Made by a program: the position numbers and the translations under genes
DNA from: PNON01 sp963757065
GTDB taxonomy: Bacteria; Chloroflexota; Anaerolineae; Anaerolineales; Anaerolineaceae
Length of the DNA: 64,000 bases
Assembly: GCA_963757065.1 (NCBI GenBank)
Contig: CAVWQC010000005.1
Coordinates: forward strand, 124,001-188,000
Direction: 5' to 3'
The notes under the pieces: generated by a model
Databases searched by the model: none
What the model was told of the DNA's origin: nothing
Seen by the model: the letters and a program-made list of their open reading frames with translations, nothing else
Part shown: one piece after another, positions 16,871 to 25,238 of the stretch
How the letters are laid out: every line of letters begins with the position of its first letter
How positions within the stretch are numbered: the stretch's first letter is position 1

Positions 16871-18577
16871 ATGTTATATCGTGCCGTGAAACCATTCATC
16901 TTCCTTGGAATATTAGTTATCCTGATCAGCACTGCCTGTTGGAATACCGGGGGGAAAAAAGAAACAGCTGTACCAGAAAAACCGCAAACCAGTGACCCAA
17001 CCGCGGAAGAACCGTCAGCATCGGAAGAACCTTCCAACTCAACTGGCGGGGCGGTGAATAATATTGACGATGTCAAAGGAGCTGTTTTTCAGATCATCGG
17101 TACAGGCACATATTTTGATGTAACAGACGGTCAACACCTCAATGCCGAGTGGGGCGGAACAGGCTTTTTTATTGATTCATCCGGCATCGGTGTTACCAAT
17201 AACCATGTTGTTGCCGGAGCAGCCCTGCTTAAGGCGTATGTCAATGGTGAAACCAAAGCCCGAAACATCACCGTATTAGGCACATCTGAATGTGCAGACC
17301 TGGCAGTGGTTCAAGTCCAGGGGAGTGACTTCCCGTTCCTTGAATGGTACGACGGAACCGTAAAATCCGGATTGGATGTTTATGCGGTCGGTTTCCCGCT
17401 CGTTGAACCCGAGTACAACCTCACCAAAGGGATTGTTTCCAAAGTGAATGCAGATGGGCAGACTACCTGGGCTTCACTGGATTACATTTATGGTCATGAC
17501 GCCAAGATCAACGGTGGCAATTCTGGTGGCCCATTGGTGACCGAAGATGGTAAGGTAGTGGGAATCAACTATATGTCCCGCGCATCAGTGGATCAACAAT
17601 TTGCCATTCCAGGCGACCTGGCTACTCCAATTGTGAAGCAGCTTCAAAATGAGAAGAATGTTGCTTCCGTTGGCCTTGCCGGATCCGCCATTGTTTTTGG
17701 TCCCAACGGAGAATACCCGGGTATTTGGGTGGAATCTACTACCACTGGAGGTGTCGCTGATAAAGCCGGTATTTTACCGGGAGATATCATTCATGAAGTC
17801 GAAACCATCTTGATCGCCACCGATGGCACAATGAAGGATTATTGTGATATCCTGCGCGGCCACAAGGAAGGCGACCCCTTAAAGGTGATGATATACCGTT
17901 CAACCACTGATGAAATTCTTGAAGGTACGCTGAACGGCGATAAGCTGGTAAGCACAGGGTTTGCCGGATTGAACGCTGCCTCCAATGATAATGGTTCGAA
18001 CGGCTCAAATAGTTCTCAGGCAACAATTCTTGAAGATAATTTTGATGGCGATATTGGAGCCGGTGGATGGTCGACACAAGTACTTGGTGACGTTAGCAAC
18101 TATCAAATTGCTCAAAAACCAGGCCGTGTCTACATGGAGATAAATACTCAAAACACTGAAACCATCCTATTAAAGAATAATTATTGGCTTCCGGATGTTT
18201 ATGTAGAAACTACAGAGACCAAAGTAAGCGGTCCGAACCGGATGAATGTAGGATTGATCTGCCGCTATTCAGATCTTGGCTGGTATCAATTTAGTATTAC
18301 CAGCGGGGGTTACTGGCAGATTTGGAAACAATACGATAATAATTGGAAGCTCTTAAAAGATGGAGCATCCAAATATATTAATGTTGAATCAGACCCCAAC
18401 ATTCTCCAGGCATCCTGCGTGGGAACCAATCTTACTTTTTGGGTAAATGAAAATAAAGTAGGTGAAGCTATTGATCGTGATTTGACTGAAGGTCAAGTGG
18501 GTATTTGTGTGGTTACATTTGACATGAAAGGCGCAAAGGTAGAGTTTGAATACCTGTATGCAGAACCGGGAGAATAA
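16871..18577 (+). CDS. Trypsin-like lipoprotein protease with PDZ and C-terminal jelly-roll-like domain, copy 2
   Basis: Same length (568) and layout as copy 1: lipobox Cys23 (LISTACWNT), His112, Asp143, Ser218, PDZ, then the beta-rich C-terminal domain. The protease and PDZ parts are nearly identical to copy 1, with most differences in the linker and the C-terminal domain. Triad residues are kept, so it is not a decaying copy. GGAGGG lies just ahead of the ATG. It sits between two terminators and so is a separate transcription unit. Confidence 0.87.
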   Translation: MLYRAVKPFIFLGILVILISTACWNTGGKKETAVPEKPQTSDPTAEEPSASEEPSNSTGGAVNNIDDVKGAVFQIIGTGTYFDVTDGQHLNAEWGGTGFFIDSSGIGVTNNHVVAGAALLKAYVNGETKARNITVLGTSECADLAVVQVQGSDFPFLEWYDGTVKSGLDVYAVGFPLVEPEYNLTKGIVSKVNADGQTTWASLDYIYGHDAKINGGNSGGPLVTEDGKVVGINYMSRASVDQQFAIPGDLATPIVKQLQNEKNVASVGLAGSAIVFGPNGEYPGIWVESTTTGGVADKAGILPGDIIHEVETILIATDGTMKDYCDILRGHKEGDPLKVMIYRSTTDEILEGTLNGDKLVSTGFAGLNAASNDNGSNGSNSSQATILEDNFDGDIGAGGWSTQVLGDVSNYQIAQKPGRVYMEINTQNTETILLKNNYWLPDVYVETTETKVSGPNRMNVGLICRYSDLGWYQFSITSGGYWQIWKQYDNNWKLLKDGASKYINVESDPNILQASCVGTNLTFWVNENKVGEAIDRDLTEGQVGICVVTFDMKGAKVEFEYLYAEPGE

Positions 18578-18590
18578 TACTAGAAATACT

Positions 18591-18630
18591 AAAAAGGAGC
18601 CGGTTCAACATGAACCGGCTTAGTTATTTT
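18591..18630 (+). terminator. Terminator after protease copy 2
   Basis: AGCCGGTTCA pairs with TGAACCGGCT around ACA, then TAGTTATTTT. The stem is a shortened version of the one after copy 1 because the distal CCTTT has been lost, so termination may be weaker. Confidence 0.75.
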
Positions 18631-18706
18631 AAGCGATGGATCCGATGAAATTTATTTCACGTGCTTATCAATCTCTATTTTATATTTAATCAAACCCGAT
18701 AAATCG

Positions 18707-18733
18707 TTGAGATTATTAAATTATGGCTATAAT
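18707..18733 (+). promoter_or_regulatory. Promoter of protease copy 3
   Basis: TTGAGA (18707-18712) and TATAAT (18728-18733), 15-bp spacing, again within TATAATTAA. Confidence 0.4.
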
Positions 18734-18781
18734 TAATTCAAGTTATTTTGAGGTCAGTGCATCATTTAGGAGGAGAAAGCT

Positions 18782-20515
18782 ATGATCTATCGAACCGTGA
18801 AACCATTTATTTTTCTTGTATTATTAGTTGTTCTTATCAGCACCGCCTGTTGGAATACCGGGGGAAAAACAGAAACGGTTGCACCGGAAAAACCGCAATC
18901 CAGTGACGCCACCCAGGAAGAACCGTCAGCACCGGAAGAACCTTCCAACTCTACTGGTGGTGCGGTAAATAATATTGACGATGTCAAAGGCGCAGTTTTT
19001 CAGATCATAGGAACAGGCACATATTATGATGTGACTGATGGACAACAGCTCAATGCGGAATGGGGGGGATCGGGATTTTTCATTGACTCTTCCGGTATTG
19101 GAGTGACTGCCAATCATGTTGTTGCTGGGGCTGCGTTACTCAAAGCCTATGTCAATGGAGAAACCAAACCGCGGAGTGTCACGGTTTTAGGGACATCTGA
19201 ATGTGCAGATCTGGCTGTGGTGAAGGTTCAGGGAAACGATTTTCCATATTTAGAGTGGTACGATAGCACTGAAAAATCCGGATTGGACGTTTATGCGGCT
19301 GGCTTCCCCCTGGTTGAACCCGAATACAATCTCACCAAAGGCATCCTCTCCAAGGTGGATGCAGATGGTCAGACAGCCTGGGCTTCGCTGGATTATATAT
19401 ATGGGCACGATGCCAAGATCAACGGTGGCAATTCCGGTGGTCCATTGGTTACGGAAGATGGCAAGGTGGTTGGTATCAACTACAGAACCAGGTCTTCTGT
19501 GGATCAACAATTTGCCATTCCTGCTCCGCTGGCGATACCGCTCGTGAGACAGCTTGAGGATGGGCAGAATATTGCTTCAGTCGGTCTGGCTGGAACTGCT
19601 ATTGTCTTCGGACCAAATGGTGAGTACCCGGGTATTTGGGTTGAATCCACCACAACCGGCGGCGTTGCGGATAAAGCCGGTATTTTACCCGGGGATATCA
19701 TCCACGAAGTCGAAACCATCCTGATTGCCACTGATGGAACAATGAAGGACTATTGCGATATCCTGCGTGGCCATCAGGAAGGTGAACCACTAAAAGTAAT
19801 GGTTTACCGTCCCGGTACAGATGAGCTTCTGGAAGGTTCATTGAATGGTGACAAACTGGTTTCCACCGGGTATGCAGGTTTGAGCGGAAACAATAATAAT
19901 TCTGGTAATACTGGTAATTCGGGAACATCCGGAAGTTCAACAAGTATCAACACCGAATTTGACGGGGATATCGCCGAGGAAGGCTGGTATACATACTTGT
20001 TCGATCTGTATAACAAAAAAGCTGAGGGTTCTGTGGAACAAAAACCGGGACGCATGGTGATCTCAGTGGATACAGACCGCACAGGCGTATACGCTTTTAA
20101 TCAAAATCTCGTCGGGGCTGATGTGATCGTTGGAACAACCGAAACCAAAGTGGACGGACCAAATAGGATGAACGTCAGTTTAATCTGCCGAAAGTCAGAC
20201 AAAGGATGGTATGAGTTCAGTATTGAGTCCGGCGGTTATTACCAGATTTGGAAGTGGGATCCCAATGCCGGAGATAACGGTTACTACTATACTCTAAAAA
20301 GAGCTGCCTCAAAATATATAAAGATGCAAAACGAAACCAATCAACTGGAAGCTCAATGTATCGGGTCAGATTTATCTTTCTATATCAACGGGAAATTAGC
20401 TGGCAGCGTCGTGGATCGGGAGCTCACTGAAGGCGAAACTGGACTTGGAGTTTATGATTTTGACCTCAAAGGGTCAGTGGTGGAATTTGAGAGTTACTAT
20501 GCAGAAATCCAATAA
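18782..20515 (+). CDS. Trypsin-like lipoprotein protease with PDZ and C-terminal jelly-roll-like domain, copy 3
   Basis: The third paralogue (577 residues) keeps lipobox Cys23, His112 (VTANHVVAG), Asp143, Ser218 and the PDZ domain. Its C-terminal domain is the most divergent and is longer, mainly from extra residues in the loop after YYQIWKWDPN. The Ser/Gly/Asn linker before it also differs. This pattern, a constant protease and variable terminal module, suggests similar catalysis with different targets or partners. A strong AGGAGG precedes the ATG and a terminator follows. Confidence 0.87.
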   Translation: MIYRTVKPFIFLVLLVVLISTACWNTGGKTETVAPEKPQSSDATQEEPSAPEEPSNSTGGAVNNIDDVKGAVFQIIGTGTYYDVTDGQQLNAEWGGSGFFIDSSGIGVTANHVVAGAALLKAYVNGETKPRSVTVLGTSECADLAVVKVQGNDFPYLEWYDSTEKSGLDVYAAGFPLVEPEYNLTKGILSKVDADGQTAWASLDYIYGHDAKINGGNSGGPLVTEDGKVVGINYRTRSSVDQQFAIPAPLAIPLVRQLEDGQNIASVGLAGTAIVFGPNGEYPGIWVESTTTGGVADKAGILPGDIIHEVETILIATDGTMKDYCDILRGHQEGEPLKVMVYRPGTDELLEGSLNGDKLVSTGYAGLSGNNNNSGNTGNSGTSGSSTSINTEFDGDIAEEGWYTYLFDLYNKKAEGSVEQKPGRMVISVDTDRTGVYAFNQNLVGADVIVGTTETKVDGPNRMNVSLICRKSDKGWYEFSIESGGYYQIWKWDPNAGDNGYYYTLKRAASKYIKMQNETNQLEAQCIGSDLSFYINGKLAGSVVDRELTEGETGLGVYDFDLKGSVVEFESYYAEIQ

Positions 20516-20530
20516 AGAGAGATAACTGTA

Positions 20531-20568
20531 AAGAATGAGCAGCGAAATCTTCGCTGCTCATTCTTTTT
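20531..20568 (+). terminator. Terminator after protease copy 3
   Basis: AAGAATGAGCAGCGAA pairs with TTCGCTGCTCATTCTT around a 3-nt loop and runs into TTTT. The sequence is unrelated to the first two terminators. Confidence 0.9.
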
Positions 20569-20607
20569 AATGGTATCGCAATAATTATCCATCAAATCGA
20601 GATTATA

Positions 20608-22197
20608 ATGACTTTCATGGAAAAACCCACAGCCAACCGCCAGATCGCACGCGCAGCCAGCACGGTGATGCTGGCTTTTATCATCAGTAATCTGATCGGA
20701 TTGGTGCGGCAGATCGTCATTGCCCATGCATTTGGCACCGGGAGCGATGTGGAAGCCTTTAATGCAGCGAACCGGGTAGCGGAGGTGCTTTTCAATCTGA
20801 CCGCTGGTGGCGCATTGGCATCGGCATTTGTACCAACTTTTACGGGTTTGCTGGCAAAAGAAGACAAAACCGGTGCCTGGAAACTGGCCAGTGCGATAGC
20901 AAATTTACTGTTGTGCATCCTCATATTAGTCGCATTTCTGGCAGCCATATTCGCACCGGTCATTGTTCAACGACTGCTGGCGCCCGGTTTTGAACCGGAA
21001 AAACAACTGCTTACCATCCGGCTGCTGCGGATCCTCCTGCCATCAGTGGTGATTTTTGGGATCAGTGGCCTGGTGATGGGAATATTGAATTCACATCAGA
21101 AGTTCCTCATTCCAGCCCTGACCCCGGCAATGTACGCATTGGGTATGATATTTGGTGTCCTGGTGCTCAGTCCATCAATGGGGATTTTTGGCCTGGCCTG
21201 GGGAGCTGTTATTGGCGCGGCTTTACATCTGTTATTACAAATTCCATCATTGCTCAAGCTTGATGGTGTGTATACTGCGGCTTTTGGCCTGGAAAATCTA
21301 CTTGTTCGCCAGGTGGGGCGATTGATGCTGCCACGATTGTTTGGCGCGGCCATCGTCCAGTTGAATTTCTGGGTGAATACCTTGCTGGCTTCATACCTGC
21401 CTGTAGGAAGCCTGAATGGGATAGTGTACGCTTTCCAGCTTATGTTAATGCCGCAGGCTGCCATTGCACAATCCATTGCGATCGCAGCAATGCCCACTTT
21501 CTCGGCGCAGGCAGCACTTGGCAAGTTGAATGAAATGCGCGCTTCACTCGCTGCATCCATTCGGGGAGTATTGCTGCTTTCCATGCCAGCCGCAGTTGGA
21601 TTGATGTTATTACGCACGCAGATAGTTGCATTGCTTTACCAGCGCGGTGTTTTCAATGCCCATTCCACGGAGTTGGTCGCCTGGGCATTATTGTGGTACG
21701 CAGCAGGTTTGGTGGGACATTCTGTGGTGGAAATACTTGCGCGGGCGTTTTATGCACTACACGACACCCGTACTCCGGTAATCGTAGGTGCTGCAGCGAT
21801 GGGTCTCAATATTGGATTGAGCTTTCTTTTTATCTGGCTCTTTTCATCCATCGGTTGGATGCCGCACGGCGGCTTAGCGCTGGCAAATTCCACCGCCACA
21901 GCTTTGGAAATGGTTGGTCTGATGATCATCATCCGAAAAAAACTTTCAGGTATCGAAGGAACGCGGATTATTAAGTCGGTCTGGCAGGGATTGGTTGGAG
22001 TCCTATTGATGACTGCATCGATCATTGGTATGCTAAGGATATTATCCGGATCCAATAACACCGTGCAATGTATTGTTGCGATCGTGGCGGGGGGTGCAGT
22101 TTATGCGGCAACTTTGTATGTGATTCGGACTGAGGAAGTGGGGATGTTGATTTCAGCAGCAAAGCGGCGGCTGATGGGGGGCAAAATTGCCCGTTGA
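20608..22197 (+). CDS. murJ: Lipid II flippase MurJ
   Basis: MurJ moves the peptidoglycan precursor lipid II across the cytoplasmic membrane. The 529-residue protein has about 14 hydrophobic helices and the family start (AASTVMLAFIISNLIGLVRQ) followed by NAANRVAEVLFNLTAGGALASAF in pieces typical of MurJ/MVF proteins. An intact murJ implies a peptidoglycan wall. A weakly defined start at 20608 is followed by a second ATG at 20617. Confidence 0.92.
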   Translation: MTFMEKPTANRQIARAASTVMLAFIISNLIGLVRQIVIAHAFGTGSDVEAFNAANRVAEVLFNLTAGGALASAFVPTFTGLLAKEDKTGAWKLASAIANLLLCILILVAFLAAIFAPVIVQRLLAPGFEPEKQLLTIRLLRILLPSVVIFGISGLVMGILNSHQKFLIPALTPAMYALGMIFGVLVLSPSMGIFGLAWGAVIGAALHLLLQIPSLLKLDGVYTAAFGLENLLVRQVGRLMLPRLFGAAIVQLNFWVNTLLASYLPVGSLNGIVYAFQLMLMPQAAIAQSIAIAAMPTFSAQAALGKLNEMRASLAASIRGVLLLSMPAAVGLMLLRTQIVALLYQRGVFNAHSTELVAWALLWYAAGLVGHSVVEILARAFYALHDTRTPVIVGAAAMGLNIGLSFLFIWLFSSIGWMPHGGLALANSTATALEMVGLMIIIRKKLSGIEGTRIIKSVWQGLVGVLLMTASIIGMLRILSGSNNTVQCIVAIVAGGAVYAATLYVIRTEEVGMLISAAKRRLMGGKIAR

Positions 22198-22951
22198 GAA
22201 TGGAATTTACTATTCCGTTAGTGTCTCAGGAACGGGTAAATCCATTCCAATGATATTGATCCACGGAGCTGGGGGCAGCAGCCTGGGGTGGCATACCCTG
22301 CTGAGACGCATGCCCGGAATCAAGGTTATCGCCCCAGATCTACCGGGACACGGAAAATCGGAAGGCGCAGGCAGGCAATCCATCAATGATTATGCCTGTG
22401 ATATCTATGACCTAATCCATGCACTCAAGTTACCGCGAGTTATTCTGGCCGGGCATTCCATGGGTGGAGCAATCGCCATCCAAACTGCTTTACTGGCACC
22501 TGAACGGGTAATTGGATTGATTGTGGTTTCAAGTGGAGCGGTATGTAATATCCCGGAAGAGATCGTTCACAGCTTATCCAACCCGGAAATGATGAAGAGA
22601 GCAGTTGATTGGTTGTGTGAAAAGCTGCGTTCTCCTCAGGACGGACAGAAATGGGTGGATCAGACCCGGCAGGCATTATTGAAAACCCGCCAGGGCATTT
22701 TATACGGAGATCTGTACGCCTGTTTACATACCAACCTGGAAGCTGAATGCGACAATATCCACGTTCCGACCCTGGTTTGTACTGGTAAACAGGACAGGTT
22801 TATTCCCCCGGCTTATTCACGTCATTTGGCGGAATTGATCCCCGGTGCTAAGTTTGAATCTCTGGATGGAGGCCATTTGCTCCCACTGGAAAGACCGGAG
22901 GAATTGGTTATATTATTCCAGGAATATGTAAAATCGATAAAACAAAACTGA
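22187..22951 (+). CDS. Alpha/beta hydrolase
   Basis: The 254-residue protein has the alpha/beta-hydrolase pattern: oxyanion segment LIHGAGGSSLGWH, nucleophile elbow GHSMGG (Ser at about residue 92), acid in TGKQDRFIPP and the last histidine in DGGHLLPLERPEE. Substrate unknown. The TTG start at 22187 overlaps the end of murJ by 11 bp; GGGGGG five bases upstream supports it, and no ATG occurs until well into the fold. Confidence 0.85.
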   Translation: MPVENGIYYSVSVSGTGKSIPMILIHGAGGSSLGWHTLLRRMPGIKVIAPDLPGHGKSEGAGRQSINDYACDIYDLIHALKLPRVILAGHSMGGAIAIQTALLAPERVIGLIVVSSGAVCNIPEEIVHSLSNPEMMKRAVDWLCEKLRSPQDGQKWVDQTRQALLKTRQGILYGDLYACLHTNLEAECDNIHVPTLVCTGKQDRFIPPAYSRHLAELIPGAKFESLDGGHLLPLERPEELVILFQEYVKSIKQN

Positions 22952-23098
22952 GCTCAGTGGCTGCGAATCCCCAGTAAGTCGAAGGGTGAAGCAGCCCAGT
23001 ATTGAACTAGGCAGATTGTTACCCTTTGTCATCCCCCGCAGTGTAGCGCATTGCCGAAGGGTTGCGACCCTGCGCTCTCGATTTATGAATCGCCACGA

Positions 23099-23149
23099 CG
23101 CTGCGCTCCTCGCGATGACACATTGGTCGCTGCGCTCCTCGCGATGACA
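23099..23149. repeat. Tandem pair of an intergenic repeat unit
   Basis: The 22-bp sequence beginning CGCTGCGCTCCTCGCGATG occurs at 23099-23120 and again at 23128-23149. A more degraded version follows to about 23180 (CGTCGCAACGATCCTGGTGATGACA). Its reverse complement is the TCATCGCGAGGAGCGCAGCG type of short dispersed repeat seen between genes in many bacteria. Confidence 0.6.
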
Positions 23150-23191
23150 ACCTAGCTTCGTCGCAACGATCCTGGTGATGACAAATAATTC

Positions 23192-24979
23192 TTAGTTCTT
23201 CCCCAGGCGCGCCCGTTCCTGTTCGATGATCTCTGCATCCAGCTTTTTGAAGAGAGGACCGGGCTGGCGTAAAACTCTGCCGGGCTTCAAATTACCCGCT
23301 TTCCATTCACCGCTGGCTCCAGCTGGATTATATTGAAGGGCATTGTGCTCACCCAGGCTGTCAGTAATATGCTTCACAAATTGCGTCCCAAACAGTGGGG
23401 CATCATATCCCAGGAAACCATGCAGTTGCTCACAGGTGAATGGGAGGAAGGGTGCCAGCATGGTCTTGATCGAATCGACAGCAAGAATGGCTGTATACAC
23501 CGATTTGGCTGCAGCAGCTTTATCTGTTTTGATCTCGAACCAGGGGGCGGAAGTATCCAGGTATTTATTGACTTCTGAAGCCAGTCGCATTGCCTCAGCC
23601 AGGGCAGCGCGTAAATGAACAGATTCAAAATATTCAGCAACAGTATCAAATCCTTTTTCCACGGATGCCAAAAGTTCTTTATCGCCCGGGCGTAACTCTC
23701 CCGGATCAGGTAAGACACCTTCCCAGTGTTTGTAAGTAAAAGCCAATACCCGGTTGACCAGGTTACCCCATGTGGCGACTAATTCGTCGTTGTTGCGGTG
23801 AAAGAAGTCATCCCAATCCCAATCGGTGTCCTTGGATTCAGGCATGTTGACGGTGAGATAATAACGCAGCGGATCAGGGTCGTAACGGGAGAGAAAATCC
23901 AACGCCCAGACTGCCCAGTTATGGCTGCCGGAGATCTTCTGGGATTCCAGGTTCATGAATTCATTTGCGGGGACGTCATACGGCAGGTTGAGTTTGTGCG
24001 GAGTATCCCCCATCAACCTGGAGAATTCCTCCCCTGCTCCCGTCAATTGTGCCGGCCAGATGACCGCATGGAAGGGGATGTTATCTTTTCCGATAAAGTA
24101 ATATGCTTTGGCTTCCGGGTTATACCACCAGTCGTGCCAGCTTTTTGCATCCCCGCCAAGCTGTGCCCATTCAATGGATGCGGAAAGGTAGCCGATCACC
24201 GCTTCAAACCAGACGTACAGGCATTTCCCAGTCCAACCTTCCAGCGGAACCGGAATACCCCAGTCCAGATCGCGGGTGATGGCGCGTCCGCGTAGGGCAT
24301 CAGCTTCCATTTGTCCCAGCGATTGGCGCAACACATTCGGACGCCAGTAATCCTGTTTGGTTTTAAGGAAATTCACCACATCCGGTTGGAGCTTGCCAAG
24401 GTCCAGGTAGTAATGCTCGGTCTCGCGCAATTCAGGGGTGGAACCATCCACCTTGGAACGCGGATTGATCAGTTTATCGGCTTCCAGCAGGCTGCCGCAC
24501 TTGTCGCATTGGTCCGAGCGGGCATTGGTATCGCCGCAGATGTAGCAGGTACCTTCCACATAACGGTCGGGGAGGAAGCGCTGCTGACTTGGTGCGTACC
24601 ATTGCTTGGTTTTATCGGTATAGAGGAAACCATTCGTCTTCAGCGCCAGGAAGATCTTCTGGGAAATATCGAAATGATTATCGGTATGGGTGCTCGTGAA
24701 GAGGTCGTAGGTCAATCCCAATTTCTGGAACACCTCGATGAAACTGTTATGAAAACGCTGGTAGGCTTCGTAAGGAGTGGTGCCTTCCGCATCCGCCCGG
24801 ATGGTGATGGGTGTACCGTGCGAATCGGAGCCGGAGACCATGAGCACTTTCCGTCCACGCAGGCGTTGATAGCGTGCGAAAATATCCGCCGGCAGGTAAG
24901 AACCGGTCAGGTTGCCGACATGGATCTCAGCGTTTGCATATGGCCAGGCGACGGCCACCAGGATGGGAGTTTCAGACAT
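23192..24979 (-). CDS. metG: Methionine--tRNA ligase
   Basis: Class I aminoacyl-tRNA synthetase charging tRNA-Met. The 595-residue protein has the HIGH-like motif HVGN (residues 20-23), a zinc knuckle (CYICGDTNARSDQCDKCG, near residue 145), the KMSKS-equivalent KISGS and a C-terminal anticodon-binding helical domain with WGNLVNRVLAF. It ends without the C-terminal tRNA-binding appendix found in some species. Starts at ATG 24979, preceded by GAGGTGATCC. Confidence 0.95.
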   Translation of the reverse strand: MSETPILVAVAWPYANAEIHVGNLTGSYLPADIFARYQRLRGRKVLMVSGSDSHGTPITIRADAEGTTPYEAYQRFHNSFIEVFQKLGLTYDLFTSTHTDNHFDISQKIFLALKTNGFLYTDKTKQWYAPSQQRFLPDRYVEGTCYICGDTNARSDQCDKCGSLLEADKLINPRSKVDGSTPELRETEHYYLDLGKLQPDVVNFLKTKQDYWRPNVLRQSLGQMEADALRGRAITRDLDWGIPVPLEGWTGKCLYVWFEAVIGYLSASIEWAQLGGDAKSWHDWWYNPEAKAYYFIGKDNIPFHAVIWPAQLTGAGEEFSRLMGDTPHKLNLPYDVPANEFMNLESQKISGSHNWAVWALDFLSRYDPDPLRYYLTVNMPESKDTDWDWDDFFHRNNDELVATWGNLVNRVLAFTYKHWEGVLPDPGELRPGDKELLASVEKGFDTVAEYFESVHLRAALAEAMRLASEVNKYLDTSAPWFEIKTDKAAAAKSVYTAILAVDSIKTMLAPFLPFTCEQLHGFLGYDAPLFGTQFVKHITDSLGEHNALQYNPAGASGEWKAGNLKPGRVLRQPGPLFKKLDAEIIEQERARLGKN

Positions 24980-25074
24980 GGATCACCTCACGGGTAGAAT
25001 ATGCGAATTGTAGCATAAAACAGAAGGTCATGGCTGTGACGGGTTAAGATAAACACGAATAATAATTATTTATC

Positions 25075-25192
25075 TGTCATTTCGACGACTAAAAGGAGGA
25101 GAAATCTTGTTTTTTAAGAATAACCAGATTTCTCCTCGCACATTTTCGGGAATCTGCATTTTAACTACAGTTAAACGCTCGTCGAAATGACA
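25075..25192. repeat. Nested palindromic intergenic element
   Basis: TGTCATTTCGACGA (25075-25088) is a perfect inverted match of TCGTCGAAATGACA (25179-25192). Inside it AGGAGAAATCT (25097-25107) is inverted at 25126-25136. The element fills most of the gap between metG and herA. It resembles the REP/MITE-like TGTCATTTCGACGAG family found between genes in many genomes. It has no coding capacity. Confidence 0.65.
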
Positions 25193-25238
25193 AATCCGAA
25201 AAGAGTTTCTTTGCGTTCTTCGCGATCTTTGCGGTGAA

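Noticed and set aside
24311..24997. 228-codon plus frame opposite metG
   Set aside because: Shadow of metG; metG has all synthetase motifs on the other strand.
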